Under the pieces are notes generated by a model. That model worked only from the letters and a program-made list of their open reading frames with translations. It was not told the origin of the DNA and ran no database searches. Positions 1 through 8,835 of a stretch of 40,043 nucleotides of DNA are shown in pieces; within the stretch, counting starts at the first letter, position 1; the number at the start of each line of letters is the position of its first letter. Position numbers and translations under genes: made by a program. The stretch comes from Bacteroidales bacterium (lineage in GTDB: Bacteria > Bacteroidota > Bacteroidia > Bacteroidales > UBA932): contig JAILMV010000140.1 in assembly GCA_024692185.1 (NCBI GenBank), forward strand, positions 1 to 40,043. Reading direction: 5' to 3'.

Positions 1-900
1 AACGTGAACAAGCTGCGCGGTTCGCGCTTCGATTTCGAAGGGCGCCTCGGCAACCATTGGTACGGCAAAGGCAAATACTCTTTTACCGCGCCCATGCTCC
101 CTACTTTCAATCTGGAAGGAAAGCTGGGCTTTACCAATGCCAACATCCGCAAGGACCATTACAATTACAAGACCGGCTTCCGCACTTCCAGCCTGGATGC
201 TTATTTTTCCGGGATGCGACTGGAAAACTTCGACTTCCGTGTCGGTTACAAATACGAAAAATACAGGGTAGAGTCCTGGCTGACCGATTCCGGAGACTCA
301 GTGCCCTGGAACCAGATGCAGCTGCAAAGCAAGGGCTTCAGCTCCATCTATTTCAATATGCGCCACTACACTCTGGACGATCTGTACTTCCCGAGCCGTG
401 GCCTGAACGTAGGAGTGGATTTCCAGTATCTTCCCTGGAACGGACGGACCAAGATGATGAGTCTGGACCTGCGTACCGTGTTCCCCCTGAATTCCTGGCT
501 GTCCTTCCTGCCTGAATTCTACTTCCGTTCCGTGATCGATGCCGCACAGGACAATTTCTTCTATGCCAATTTCGTGGGAGGCACTTTCCGAGGCAGATAT
601 TTCGACAGTCAGATGCCTTTCGTCGGCTTCAACCTGATGGTTCCGGCCGAGAATTTTGCCATGGTGCTGAACCTGGACCTCAGGGCCAGGGTGGCCAAGA
701 ACTTTTATACCAGCCTGATGGCCGGATACTTTACCGACGATCCCGCTCTCCCGACATCCTTCCACCAGCTCGCCCCGACTTATTACGGAGGAGCCCTGGA
801 GCTTGCCTACGATTCATTAATCGGCCCCGTAAGGGCCCGTGTGCAATGGTCCGATTTCCGCGGATGGAGCGGATATGTGGGCATAGGTTTCGATTTCTGA
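1..900 (+). CDS. C-terminal part of an outer-membrane beta-barrel protein, probably a patatin-like phospholipase with a BamA/surface-antigen-type C-terminus (5' truncated by window edge)
   Basis: Open frame continues upstream to base 1; alternating amphipathic strands ending in ...RARVQWSDFRGWSGYVGIGFDF with a terminal aromatic, typical of outer-membrane barrels. Confidence 0.65.
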   Translation, partial: NVNKLRGSRFDFEGRLGNHWYGKGKYSFTAPMLPTFNLEGKLGFTNANIRKDHYNYKTGFRTSSLDAYFSGMRLENFDFRVGYKYEKYRVESWLTDSGDSVPWNQMQLQSKGFSSIYFNMRHYTLDDLYFPSRGLNVGVDFQYLPWNGRTKMMSLDLRTVFPLNSWLSFLPEFYFRSVIDAAQDNFFYANFVGGTFRGRYFDSQMPFVGFNLMVPAENFAMVLNLDLRARVAKNFYTSLMAGYFTDDPALPTSFHQLAPTYYGGALELAYDSLIGPVRARVQWSDFRGWSGYVGIGFDF

Positions 901-903
901 ACC

Positions 904-1353
904 ATGAACGAAGTCCTGGATAAACTCGAGGCCCTCTGCGCCAAGCGCGAATACTGCGTGTCGGATATACGCCGTAAGGCTATAGAACGCCTGGATGGCG
1001 ACCGCCGGAAAGCGGAGGAACTGGTTCAGTCCCTGATAGAAAACAAGTTCGTGGACGATGCCCGCTATGCCTCGGCCTTTGCCCGCGAAAAGTCCGGTCT
1101 GCAGGGCTGGGGGCCAATCAAGATCCGCTTCCAGTTGCGCGCAAAAGGCATTTCCGACAGCATCATCAGCGAGGCCTTGGAGGAAGTTGATCCGCTCAAG
1201 GCCCAGGCCCGTCTGGAGAAGCTTCTCGAGAATAAATGGCGCAGCCTCTCGGACGACCCTCAGGGCCGCCTGAAACTAATCAAATTCGCGCTTTCGCGGG
1301 GCTATGAATACGAAGAAACCGAGCCGCTGATAAAGCGGATAACGGCCCGTTAG
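904..1353 (+). CDS. recX: RecX family regulatory protein
   Basis: 149 aa; RRKAEELVQSLIENKFVDDARYASAFAREKS...GWGPIKIRFQLRAKGIS is a RecX-type pattern. Confidence 0.85.
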   Translation: MNEVLDKLEALCAKREYCVSDIRRKAIERLDGDRRKAEELVQSLIENKFVDDARYASAFAREKSGLQGWGPIKIRFQLRAKGISDSIISEALEEVDPLKAQARLEKLLENKWRSLSDDPQGRLKLIKFALSRGYEYEETEPLIKRITAR

Positions 1354-2438
1354 GCTATCTGTGGTTTGCCGGGGCGGGAAGGCCTCTCCTCGTCGAGGGA
1401 TTTCTGCTCGGGCATCTTGTTCTCCTGCATCTTCTTCCAAGCCTGGCGGTGCTCCCATATATCTATGGCAGCGAAGATTGCCGCGCGCATCGAGCGGGGG
1501 TCCGCTTCGTCGCGTCCGGCCAGCTCGAAGGCTGTGCCGTGGTCGGGAGATGTACGCACTACGGGAAGGCCTGCGGTGTAGTTCACGCCGTCCTCGAAGG
1601 CAATGGCCTTGAAAGGAGCGAGGCCCTGGTCGTGGTACATGGCGAGGGTGGCGTCGAACTGCTCATAATGACCCATTCCGAAATATCCGTCGGGGGAGAA
1701 GGGGCCGAAGGCCATTATACCTTCTTCCGTAGCCTTGCGGATGGCGGGGATGATAATCTTCTGCTCTTCGGTGCCGAGCAGACCGCTGTCCCCGCTGTGA
1801 GGGTTGAGGCTGAGAACTCCGATCCTGGGATTGCCTATGCCGAAGTCCTGCTCCAGCGACTGCTTCATCAGGCGCAGCTTGCTGACTATCTTTTCCTCGG
1901 TTATGGAGTTGGGGACGTCCTTGAGGGGGATGTGGCCGGTGACTACGCCCACTTTCAGGCGCTCGCTGATCATCAGCATGGTCACGTCCTTCACCCCGAA
2001 TGCTTCCTGCAGGAACTCGGTATGGCCGGGGAAGCCGAAGCCCTCGGCAACGATAGCTTTCTTGTTGATGGGGCCGGTCACCAGCACGTCGATCTTGCCG
2101 GCCTTGAGGTCGCGGACTGCCCAGTCGAGGGCTGTGATTGCGGCCTTGGCGGAATCTGCGGTGGCTCCGCCCGGTTCGGCGAAAACATTATCCGGCAGGC
2201 AGCCGACTATGTTGACGCGCTTCTCGTGGGCATCTGCCGCGGAAGAGATGGCATTGGTGTCCATCTGCTCGATTTCGGGGATGGATTTGCGGTAGAAGCT
2301 GAAAATCTTGCTCGACCCATAGACCACGGGGGTGAGCATATCGAGGATGCGGGGGTCGCTCAGCGCCTTGATTATTACTTCATAACCAATTCCATTGCTG
2401 TCGCCCTGGGTGATACCCACTACAAGTTTGCGTTTCAT
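1350..2438 (-). CDS. pdxA: 4-hydroxythreonine-4-phosphate dehydrogenase
   Basis: MKRKLVVGITQGDSNGIGYEVI..., VTGPINKKAI, GHTEFL, NPHSGDSGLLG, YHDQGLAPFKAIAFEDGVNYTAGLPVVRTSPDHGTAF are PdxA hallmarks. Confidence 0.95.
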   Translation of the reverse strand: MKRKLVVGITQGDSNGIGYEVIIKALSDPRILDMLTPVVYGSSKIFSFYRKSIPEIEQMDTNAISSAADAHEKRVNIVGCLPDNVFAEPGGATADSAKAAITALDWAVRDLKAGKIDVLVTGPINKKAIVAEGFGFPGHTEFLQEAFGVKDVTMLMISERLKVGVVTGHIPLKDVPNSITEEKIVSKLRLMKQSLEQDFGIGNPRIGVLSLNPHSGDSGLLGTEEQKIIIPAIRKATEEGIMAFGPFSPDGYFGMGHYEQFDATLAMYHDQGLAPFKAIAFEDGVNYTAGLPVVRTSPDHGTAFELAGRDEADPRSMRAAIFAAIDIWEHRQAWKKMQENKMPEQKSLDEERPSRPGKPQIA

Positions 2439-2920
2439 ATATCTAATTTATTATCTTCGTCGTTAACATAGCCCTCGTCCTGGGGAAGCCCGCTCTGGCC
2501 GTAGGCCGCCACCGCAAGCCGGTCGCAGCGCTCGTTCTCGGGATGCCCCGCATGGCCTTTCAGCCAATGGAAGCGGACATTGTGCTTGCGGTAGAGAGGG
2601 AGGAAGCGCAGCCAGAGGTCCTGGTTCTTCTTTTTCTTGAAACCGGAGGCCAGCCATTTGTCCAGCCATTTTTCCTCGACGGCCTTCACCACGTATGAAG
2701 AATCGCTCCATACTTCCACCTCGGCCTTGTCCCATTTGATGGCCTCCAGACCCATTATCACAGCCAACAGTTCCATACGGTTGTTGGTAGTGCGCGCGAA
2801 TCCGCCGGAAAGCTCTTTACGGAGATTCCCGCAGATCAGCACTGCGCCCCAACCGCCGGGGCCGGGATTTCCGCTGGCCGCACCGTCGGTGTAGAGGTAT
2901 ATGGTCTGATTTCGTGCCAT
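2435..2920 (-). CDS. rnhA: Ribonuclease HI
   Basis: IYLYTDGAASGNPGPGGWGAVL...NNRMELLAVIMGLEA...VWSDSSYVV...WLKGHAGHPENERCDRLA; ATG at 2920 preferred over the TTG at 2929. Confidence 0.95.
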   Translation of the reverse strand: MARNQTIYLYTDGAASGNPGPGGWGAVLICGNLRKELSGGFARTTNNRMELLAVIMGLEAIKWDKAEVEVWSDSSYVVKAVEEKWLDKWLASGFKKKKNQDLWLRFLPLYRKHNVRFHWLKGHAGHPENERCDRLAVAAYGQSGLPQDEGYVNDEDNKLDI

Positions 2921-2925
2921 TTTCA

Positions 2926-2934
2926 ACAAAAATA
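2926..2934 (-). promoter_or_regulatory. Bacteroidetes-type -7 box for rnhA (TATTTTTGT)
   Basis: ACAAAAATA on + reads TATTTTTGT on -, matching TAnnTTTG, 5 nt before the rnhA ATG. Confidence 0.5.
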
Positions 2935-2936
2935 AC

Positions 2937-2945
2937 TATTTTTGT
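2937..2945 (+). promoter_or_regulatory. Bacteroidetes-type -7 box for rfbD (TATTTTTGT)
   Basis: Matches TAnnTTTG; exact mirror of the rnhA box across a 2-bp spacer. Confidence 0.55.
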
Positions 2946-2951
2946 AAGATT

Positions 2952-3851
2952 ATGAATGATAAAAAGCTCAATATTCTCGTAACAGGTGCCAACGGACAGC
3001 TCGGAAGATGCCTCCGCGACGAGAGCGTCGGCAGCCGCAACCGCTTCATCTTTACCGATGTCAGCGAACTGCCCGGTCTCGAAACGACATACCTGGATAT
3101 CTGCAATGCCGATGCCCTCGACATTGTTGCAGATTCCGAGAATGTGGATGTGATTATCAACTGCGCAGGCTATACCAATGTGGACAAGGCTGAAGATGAA
3201 ACCCATCTCGCTGAACTGCTGAATCACGTCGCGGCCTCCAATCTGGCCGCTACCGCCCGCCGCAGGGGAGCTTTGCTCATCCATATCTCTACCGACTATA
3301 TCTTCGGAGGCGATGCCTGCGCCCCTATACGCGAGGATGCAGCTCCTGCTCCACTGGGAGTGTACGGAGCCACCAAACTCGCAGGGGAGGATGCCGTCCG
3401 CTGTTCGGCCTGCCGCCATATAATTATCCGTACCGCCTGGATGTATTCCAAGTACGGGAAGAATTTCATGAAGACCATGCTGAGTCTCAGCGCTTCCCAC
3501 GAAAACTTGAAGGTGGTTTGCGACCAGATAGGCACTCCTACCTATGCTCCCGACCTGGCAAAGTTCATAGTCGGCGTGATAGACGGCGGAAAGATGGAGC
3601 ATACCGGCACCTACCATTACACAGGAGAGGGCGTATGCAGCTGGTATGACTTCGCATATGCCATAGTCAGACGGACCGGCAACAAGTGCAAGGTCAATCC
3701 CTGCCGGACCGAAGATTATCCCACCAGGGCCCGCCGCCCCCACTATTCGGTGCTGGACAAGAGCCTGGTGAAGTCCGTTTTCGGAATAGAGCTCCCGCAT
3801 TGGAGCGAATCGTTGGACCATTGTTTCCAAGAATTGAAAAATGACAATTGA
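2952..3851 (+). CDS. rfbD: dTDP-4-dehydrorhamnose reductase
   Basis: NILVTGANGQLGRCLRDE..., INCAGYTNVDKAEDE, HISTDYIFGGDA...YGATKLAGEDAV, RTAWMYSKYGKNFMKTML. Confidence 0.95.
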   Translation: MNDKKLNILVTGANGQLGRCLRDESVGSRNRFIFTDVSELPGLETTYLDICNADALDIVADSENVDVIINCAGYTNVDKAEDETHLAELLNHVAASNLAATARRRGALLIHISTDYIFGGDACAPIREDAAPAPLGVYGATKLAGEDAVRCSACRHIIIRTAWMYSKYGKNFMKTMLSLSASHENLKVVCDQIGTPTYAPDLAKFIVGVIDGGKMEHTGTYHYTGEGVCSWYDFAYAIVRRTGNKCKVNPCRTEDYPTRARRPHYSVLDKSLVKSVFGIELPHWSESLDHCFQELKNDN

Positions 3852-4413
3852 GCACACTTCCATACCTGATGTCGTGATACTGCATCCTCGCGTTTTCGAA
3901 GATGCAAGGGGCTATTTCTTCGAATCTTTCAACGAGAAGGAATTCGCATCCCAGCTGTATCCCGTGCATTTCGTGCAGGACAATGAAAGCAAGTCTTCCT
4001 ACGGCGTAGTCCGCGGCCTGCACTTTCAGAAAGGGAAGTCCGTGCAAGCTAAGTTGGTACGTGTAATAAAAGGAGAAGTTCTCGATGTCGCAGTCGATAT
4101 CCGCGTAGGCAGCCCCACTTTCGGAAAGTGGGTGGCTGTGCTGCTGTCGGAGCATAATGCTTCGCAGCTGTTCATCCCCCGCGGTTTCGCTCACGGCTTC
4201 TGCGTGCGCAGTGCCGAAGCGGTCTTCCAGTACAAATGCGACCGTTTCTATGATCCTTCGTCCGAGGGCGCCATTGCCTGGGACGATCCCGATCTGGGCA
4301 TCGACTGGGGAATCCCTGCAGAGGAAGTCCTGCTGTCCGAAAAGGACAAGAAGCACCGTATGCTGAAGGATATCCCGGCAGAGGAACTCTTCGACTATGG
4401 AAAAAACTTATGA
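3841..4413 (+). CDS. rfbC: dTDP-4-dehydrorhamnose 3,5-epimerase
   Basis: PRVFEDARGYFFESFNEKEF...VQDNESKSSYGVVRGLHFQKGKSVQAKLVRVIKGEVLDVAVDIRVGSPTFGKW...FIPRGFAHGF. Confidence 0.96.
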   Translation: MTIEHTSIPDVVILHPRVFEDARGYFFESFNEKEFASQLYPVHFVQDNESKSSYGVVRGLHFQKGKSVQAKLVRVIKGEVLDVAVDIRVGSPTFGKWVAVLLSEHNASQLFIPRGFAHGFCVRSAEAVFQYKCDRFYDPSSEGAIAWDDPDLGIDWGIPAEEVLLSEKDKKHRMLKDIPAEELFDYGKNL

Positions 4414-5240
4414 AGAAAGTAGCAATCCAAGGTTATTCCGGCTGTTTCCATGAAGAGGCCGCAAGGCAATTCTATGCAGCTGTCGCAGAGGGGCCGCTCC
4501 AGATAGTGGAGTGCGACACCTTCGACGGCCTGTACTCTTCCATGGCCTCCAAGAAGGCGGACGCTGCCGTAATGGCCATAGAGAATACGGTTTCCGGCGG
4601 ACTCATCCCCAACTTCGACCTGCTGCGCAAGAATCCCCAGCGCATCAAGGGAGAGGTTTTCCTGCGCATCGAGCAGAACCTGATGGCCCTTCCCGGACAG
4701 AAGATTGAGGACATAAAGGAAGTCCGCACCCACTATATGGCAATAAACCAGACCCGCGAGTTCTTCAGCTCCTGGCCGGGAATCCGCCTTGTGGAGTCGG
4801 AAGATACCGCCAAATCGGCGGCCCGTATTGCCGAAGAAGGCACCATGGGCGTAGGCGCAGTGGCCTCCAAGCTGGCCGCAAAACTCTACGGCCTCGAAAT
4901 CCTGGCCCCCGGCATCGAGACATACAAGCAGAATTTCACCCGTTTCCTGATAATGGACGACGGCCTTTCGGTTCCGGAAGAGAACATCGACAAGGCCTCC
5001 CTTTGCTTCACCCTGCCTCATACTCCGGGATCCCTGGCGCACATCCTCACCATACTCTCGTTCTACGAGATGAACCTTACCCGTATCCAGTCCCTGCCCA
5101 TCCCCGGCAAGGAATGGCAGTACTTCTTCTACGCCGACATCAAGTTCGGTTCCTACGAGAGATACCAGCAGGCCCTTGCCGCAGTGAGGCCCCTCATCGA
5201 TGAATTCCAAATATTAGGAGAATATAAATCCGCCCTATGA
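4410..5240 (+). CDS. pheA: Prephenate dehydratase with C-terminal ACT domain
   Basis: VAIQGYSGCFHEEAARQFY...AVMAIENTVSGGLIPNFDLLR...NFTRFLIM...; ACT-like GSLAHILTILSFYEMNLTRIQSLPIPGKEWQYFFYADI. No fused chorismate mutase. Confidence 0.93.
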   Translation: MKKVAIQGYSGCFHEEAARQFYAAVAEGPLQIVECDTFDGLYSSMASKKADAAVMAIENTVSGGLIPNFDLLRKNPQRIKGEVFLRIEQNLMALPGQKIEDIKEVRTHYMAINQTREFFSSWPGIRLVESEDTAKSAARIAEEGTMGVGAVASKLAAKLYGLEILAPGIETYKQNFTRFLIMDDGLSVPEENIDKASLCFTLPHTPGSLAHILTILSFYEMNLTRIQSLPIPGKEWQYFFYADIKFGSYERYQQALAAVRPLIDEFQILGEYKSAL

Positions 5241-6400
5241 TCATACCAGCAGCCCGACGTACCGAGAGCGTCAAAGAGTACTATTTCTCGAAGAAAAACC
5301 GTCAAATCGCAGAAATGAACGCCGATGGCAGGACCGAGCCCATCATCAACCTTGGCATAGGTTCTCCTGACGGGCGTCCTCCGCAGGCCGCAATCGACGA
5401 GCTCTGCTCCACTGCAGTACTCGACGGTGTGCACGCCTATCAGAGCTATACCGGCATCCCCGAGCTCCGCAAGGCCTTCGCAGGATGGTATGACCGCTGG
5501 TACGGAGTCAAACTGGATCCCGCCAAGGAAATCCAGCCTCTGACCGGTTCCAAGGAGGGAATCCTGATTACTTCGATGGCCTTCCTGAACAAGGGCGACA
5601 AGGTCCTGGTTCCGGATCCCGGATATCCTACCTACAGTTCCGCAGCCCGCCTCTGCGAAGCGGAGATAGTCTATTACGACCTGGTGGAATCCCGCGGCTG
5701 GCAGCCCGACCTCGAGGCCCTGGAAGCCTCCGACCTCAGCGGCGTGAAGATGATGTGGACCAACTATCCCAACATGCCCACCGGGGCTCCCGCCGACCCC
5801 GCTCTCTACGAGAAGCTGGTGGACTTCGGGCGCAGGCACGGGATAATGATATGCAACGACAATCCCTATAGTTTCATACTGACCGAGAATCACTATTCCA
5901 TACTTTCCGTTCCCGGAGCAAAGGACTGCTGCCTGGAACTCAACTCGCTCAGCAAGGCTCACAACATGGCCGGCTGGCGTCTGGGAATGGTGGCATCTTC
6001 GGCAGATGTGATCTACGAAATACTCAAGGTCAAGAGCCAGCTGGATTCCGGCATCTTCCGTCCTCTCCAGCTCGCAGCAGTCGAGGCGCTTGCCCAGGGG
6101 CCTGAGTGGTTCTCCGAACTGAATGCGGAATACACCCGCAGGAGGGCTGCAGCCGGCAAGATCTTCGATGCTCTTGGAATCAAGTACAATCCTGCCTCCC
6201 AGGGCCTTTTCCTCTGGGGCAGGGTGCCCGAAGGAGTGGAACCGGTGGAGCTCTCCGACAAGCTTCTGCACGAGGCCGGAGTGTTCATCACTCCCGGATT
6301 CATCTTCGGACATAATGGAGATAAATATATGAGGGTTTCGCTCTGCGCCACGGTCGAGAAACTTGGCAGGGCCCTCGAAAAAATAAAAGCTGTAATATGA
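5237..6400 (+). CDS. Pyridoxal phosphate-dependent aminotransferase (class I/II)
   Basis: INLGIGSPDGRPP, Y..YTGIPELRKAFAGWY, LVPDPGYPTY, NYPNMPTGA, CNDNPYSFI, LNSLSKAHNMAGWRLGM (PLP-lysine region). Confidence 0.92.
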   Translation: MIIPAARRTESVKEYYFSKKNRQIAEMNADGRTEPIINLGIGSPDGRPPQAAIDELCSTAVLDGVHAYQSYTGIPELRKAFAGWYDRWYGVKLDPAKEIQPLTGSKEGILITSMAFLNKGDKVLVPDPGYPTYSSAARLCEAEIVYYDLVESRGWQPDLEALEASDLSGVKMMWTNYPNMPTGAPADPALYEKLVDFGRRHGIMICNDNPYSFILTENHYSILSVPGAKDCCLELNSLSKAHNMAGWRLGMVASSADVIYEILKVKSQLDSGIFRPLQLAAVEALAQGPEWFSELNAEYTRRRAAAGKIFDALGIKYNPASQGLFLWGRVPEGVEPVELSDKLLHEAGVFITPGFIFGHNGDKYMRVSLCATVEKLGRALEKIKAVI

Positions 6401-7242
6401 ATGTAGGTATCATAGGTCTGGGCCTCATCGGCGGTTCCATGGCGATCGACCTCAAGAAAAGGGGCTTCGCCGGGAAGGTCTATGGCGTGGAGAACGAGAA
6501 ACTCAACGCCGAGGCCGCGCTGAAGATTGGCCTGGTAGATGAAGTTGTGGACCTGGACGTCTGCGCGGCCAAGTCCGACATCATAGTCCTGGCCGTTCCC
6601 GTGGATGCCGCCGTAAAGCTGCTTCCCCAGCTGATGAACAAGATTGCCGGGAGCGACAAGATAGTCATCGACGTATGTTCCGTCAAAGAAGCCATGTGCC
6701 AGGTGGCAAAGGGCCACTCCGCCCGCTCCCAGTACGTGGCCACCCATCCCATGGCCGGTACCGAGTACTCGGGCCCCTGGGCTGCCATGCCCGGACTTTT
6801 CGACGGTCGTGCCTGCATCTTCTGCGACGTTGAGGAATCCTCTCCCAAGGCAGTCAGGACCATTGAGAAGCTTTACGACGTGCTGAACATGCGCGTGACC
6901 TATATGCGCAGCGATGCCCACGACATGCACGTGGCCTATGTTTCGCACATCTCCCATATCACATCTTTCGCCTTGGCTCTGACCGTGCTGGACAAGGAGA
7001 AGGACGAGAAACATATCTTCGACCTGGCATCCGGCGGTTTCTCATCGACGGTGCGCCTCGCGAAGAGCAGCGCGGATATGTGGGTGCCCATACTCGGGCT
7101 CAACCACGACAACGTGCTGAGGGTGATAGACACCTATATCGAAAAGATGAAGCTGTTCCGTAACGCAATCGACAATTACGACGAAGATGCCATCCGGGAC
7201 CTTATTACCGAAGGAAATAAAATTAAAAGGATTATACGATAA
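6397..7242 (+). CDS. tyrA: Prephenate dehydrogenase
   Basis: MNVGIIGLGLIGGSMAIDLKKRG Rossmann start; DVCSVKEAM, THPMAGTEYSGPWAA. Confidence 0.92.
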   Translation: MNVGIIGLGLIGGSMAIDLKKRGFAGKVYGVENEKLNAEAALKIGLVDEVVDLDVCAAKSDIIVLAVPVDAAVKLLPQLMNKIAGSDKIVIDVCSVKEAMCQVAKGHSARSQYVATHPMAGTEYSGPWAAMPGLFDGRACIFCDVEESSPKAVRTIEKLYDVLNMRVTYMRSDAHDMHVAYVSHISHITSFALALTVLDKEKDEKHIFDLASGGFSSTVRLAKSSADMWVPILGLNHDNVLRVIDTYIEKMKLFRNAIDNYDEDAIRDLITEGNKIKRIIR

Positions 7243-8321
7243 TGGCGAATAAACTGGATCTTGTACCACTGAATGAATGGGGCTTCTTCCATCTCCCGCC
7301 CCGTCCCTGCGTGATTGCCGGCCCTTGCAGCGCCGAAAGCGAAGAGCAGGTAATGGAGACCGCCCGCGGGTTGAAGGCTATAGGCATTAACGTATTCCGT
7401 GCCGGAATATGGAAACCCCGTACACATCCGGGATGCTTCGAAGGCATAGGTACGCCGGGCCTCAAATGGATGCAGAAGGTAAAGAACGAACTCGGTATGA
7501 AGATCTGCACCGAAGTCGCCAGCCAGAAGCACGTGTTCGAGTGCCTGAAGTACGGAGTAGATATGGTCTGGCTCGGAGCCAGGACCACCGCCAATCCCTT
7601 CCTGGTACAGGAGATAGCCGAGGCCCTGCGCGATACCGATATCCCCGTGCTGGTAAAGAATCCCGTGAATCCCGACCTGGACCTCTGGATAGGTGCTTTC
7701 GAGCGCCTGAATGCCCAGGGCCTCAATAAGCTGGGTGCTATCCACCGCGGAGTATCGTCCGCCTCCAAGATCAAGTATCGCAACGATCCCCAGTGGGACA
7801 TGGCCGTGGAACTCCGTGCCCGTTATCCGGAACTGCCTATGTTCGCGGATCCCAGCCACATGGGCGGAAAGCGCGAGTATCTGAAGGAACTCTCCCAAAG
7901 GGCCATGGACCTTGGCCTGGAGGGTCTTATGATAGAATCCCACTGCAATCCTTCCTGCGCACTTAGCGATGCCTCCCAGCAGCTCACTCCTCCGGCTCTG
8001 ATAGAGCTCCTGGAGAGCCTGGTCATCCGCGATGCAGTGACTATGGACGAGAAGTTCAATGACAATCTCCGCCAGCTCCGTGCACAGATCGACGTGATCG
8101 ACGAGAATCTGATCTTCACCCTGGCCTCACGTATGAAGGTCAGCCGTGCCATCGGTTCGCTGAAAAAGGAGAACAGCGTGGCCATCGTGCAGCCCGGCCG
8201 TTGGGACGAGGTTCTGGAGAAGGCCGCCTCCTCCGCCGAAGGCTACGGCATTGACCCCGAGTTCATAAAACGGGTCTTCAATATGATTCACGACGCCTCC
8301 GTCGAAGAGCAGAATAAATAA
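7242..8321 (+). CDS. Bifunctional 3-deoxy-7-phosphoheptulonate (DAHP) synthase / chorismate mutase type II
   Basis: CVIAGPCSAESEEQVMETA...FRAGIWKPRTHPGCFEG..., DPSHMGGKREYL (KDSA-like DAHPS), then AroQ-like LRAQIDVIDENLIFTLASRMKVSRAIGSLKKENSVAIVQPGRWDEVL. Confidence 0.94.
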   Translation: MANKLDLVPLNEWGFFHLPPRPCVIAGPCSAESEEQVMETARGLKAIGINVFRAGIWKPRTHPGCFEGIGTPGLKWMQKVKNELGMKICTEVASQKHVFECLKYGVDMVWLGARTTANPFLVQEIAEALRDTDIPVLVKNPVNPDLDLWIGAFERLNAQGLNKLGAIHRGVSSASKIKYRNDPQWDMAVELRARYPELPMFADPSHMGGKREYLKELSQRAMDLGLEGLMIESHCNPSCALSDASQQLTPPALIELLESLVIRDAVTMDEKFNDNLRQLRAQIDVIDENLIFTLASRMKVSRAIGSLKKENSVAIVQPGRWDEVLEKAASSAEGYGIDPEFIKRVFNMIHDASVEEQNK

Positions 8322-8351
8322 AAAAGAGTCTCCAAGCGGAGACTCTTTTTT
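8321..8351. terminator. Bidirectional intrinsic terminator between the aromatic operon and tRNA-Pro
   Basis: AAAAAGAGTCTCC-AAGC-GGAGACTCTTTTTT: perfect 8-bp GC stem flanked by A and T runs. Confidence 0.85.
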
Positions 8352-8352
8352 G

Positions 8353-8425
8353 TCGAGAAGAGGCGACTCGAACGCCCGACCCCCACGTCCCGAACGTGGT
8401 GCGCTACCAACTGCGCTACTTCTCG
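8353..8425 (-). tRNA. tRNA-Pro(CGG)
   Basis: Reverse complement folds as a cloverleaf: acceptor CGAGAAG/CTTCTCG, anticodon stem CCACG/CGTGG with loop TTCGGGA (anticodon CGG), T-loop TTCGAGT. CCA not encoded. Confidence 0.93.
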
Positions 8426-8426
8426 A

Positions 8427-8454
8427 AAACAAAAGCGCGGAAAAAACCGCGCTC
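8427..8454 (-). terminator. Intrinsic terminator downstream of rpsT
   Basis: On -: AGCGCGG-TTTTTT-CCGCGCT followed by TTTGTTTT. Confidence 0.75.
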
Positions 8455-8467
8455 TGTTAAAGTTTTA

Positions 8468-8722
8468 TTAGGAAAGCTTACCGATGTACAGCGCGATACC
8501 GCTCTTAAGGTTCGAAGCCTTGTTCTTGTGGATGACGCCCTGCTTTGCAAGTTTGTCGATCATTGCGAAAACCTTGGGAGCCTCAGCCTCTGCGGCTTTC
8601 TTGTCGGTGGTTGTACGGATAGCGCGGATAGCGTTCCTGGTAGTCTTTGCATAATACCTGTTATGCATTTTCCGCCTCTCGCCTTGGCGATTGGCTTTTT
8701 CTGCTGATGCGTTATTTGCCAT
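8468..8722 (-). CDS. rpsT: 30S ribosomal protein S20
   Basis: 84 aa; MANNASAEKANRQGERRKMHNRYYAKTTRNAIRAIR... is an S20 pattern. Confidence 0.88.
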   Translation of the reverse strand: MANNASAEKANRQGERRKMHNRYYAKTTRNAIRAIRTTTDKKAAEAEAPKVFAMIDKLAKQGVIHKNKASNLKSGIALYIGKLS

Positions 8723-8744
8723 TGTTATACTTTTTTATAATTTC

Positions 8745-8819
8745 TGGTAGTGGGTAGGAGAATCGAACTCCTATTGCAGGAATGAAAATCCTGAGTACTA
8801 ACCGTTATACGAACCCACC
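8745..8819 (-). tRNA. tRNA-Glu(TTC), CCA encoded
   Basis: Reverse complement GGTGGGTTCGTATAACGGTTAGTACTCAGGATTTTCATTCCTGCAATAGGAGTTCGATTCTCCTACCCACTACCA; anticodon loop TTTTCAT. Confidence 0.95.
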
Positions 8820-8835
8820 AGCATTTCAAAGGAGT

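Noticed and set aside
1449-2471. 340-aa + strand ORF antisense to pdxA
   Set aside because: Mirror-frame ORF typical of GC-rich codon usage; pdxA on the opposite strand has full family motifs.
2817-3863. 348-aa minus ORF antisense to rfbD
   Set aside because: Lies opposite a confidently identified rfbD and runs into rnhA; no recognisable domain.
5153-6313. 386-aa minus ORF antisense to the aminotransferase
   Set aside because: Shadow ORF; the + strand protein has complete PLP aminotransferase motifs.
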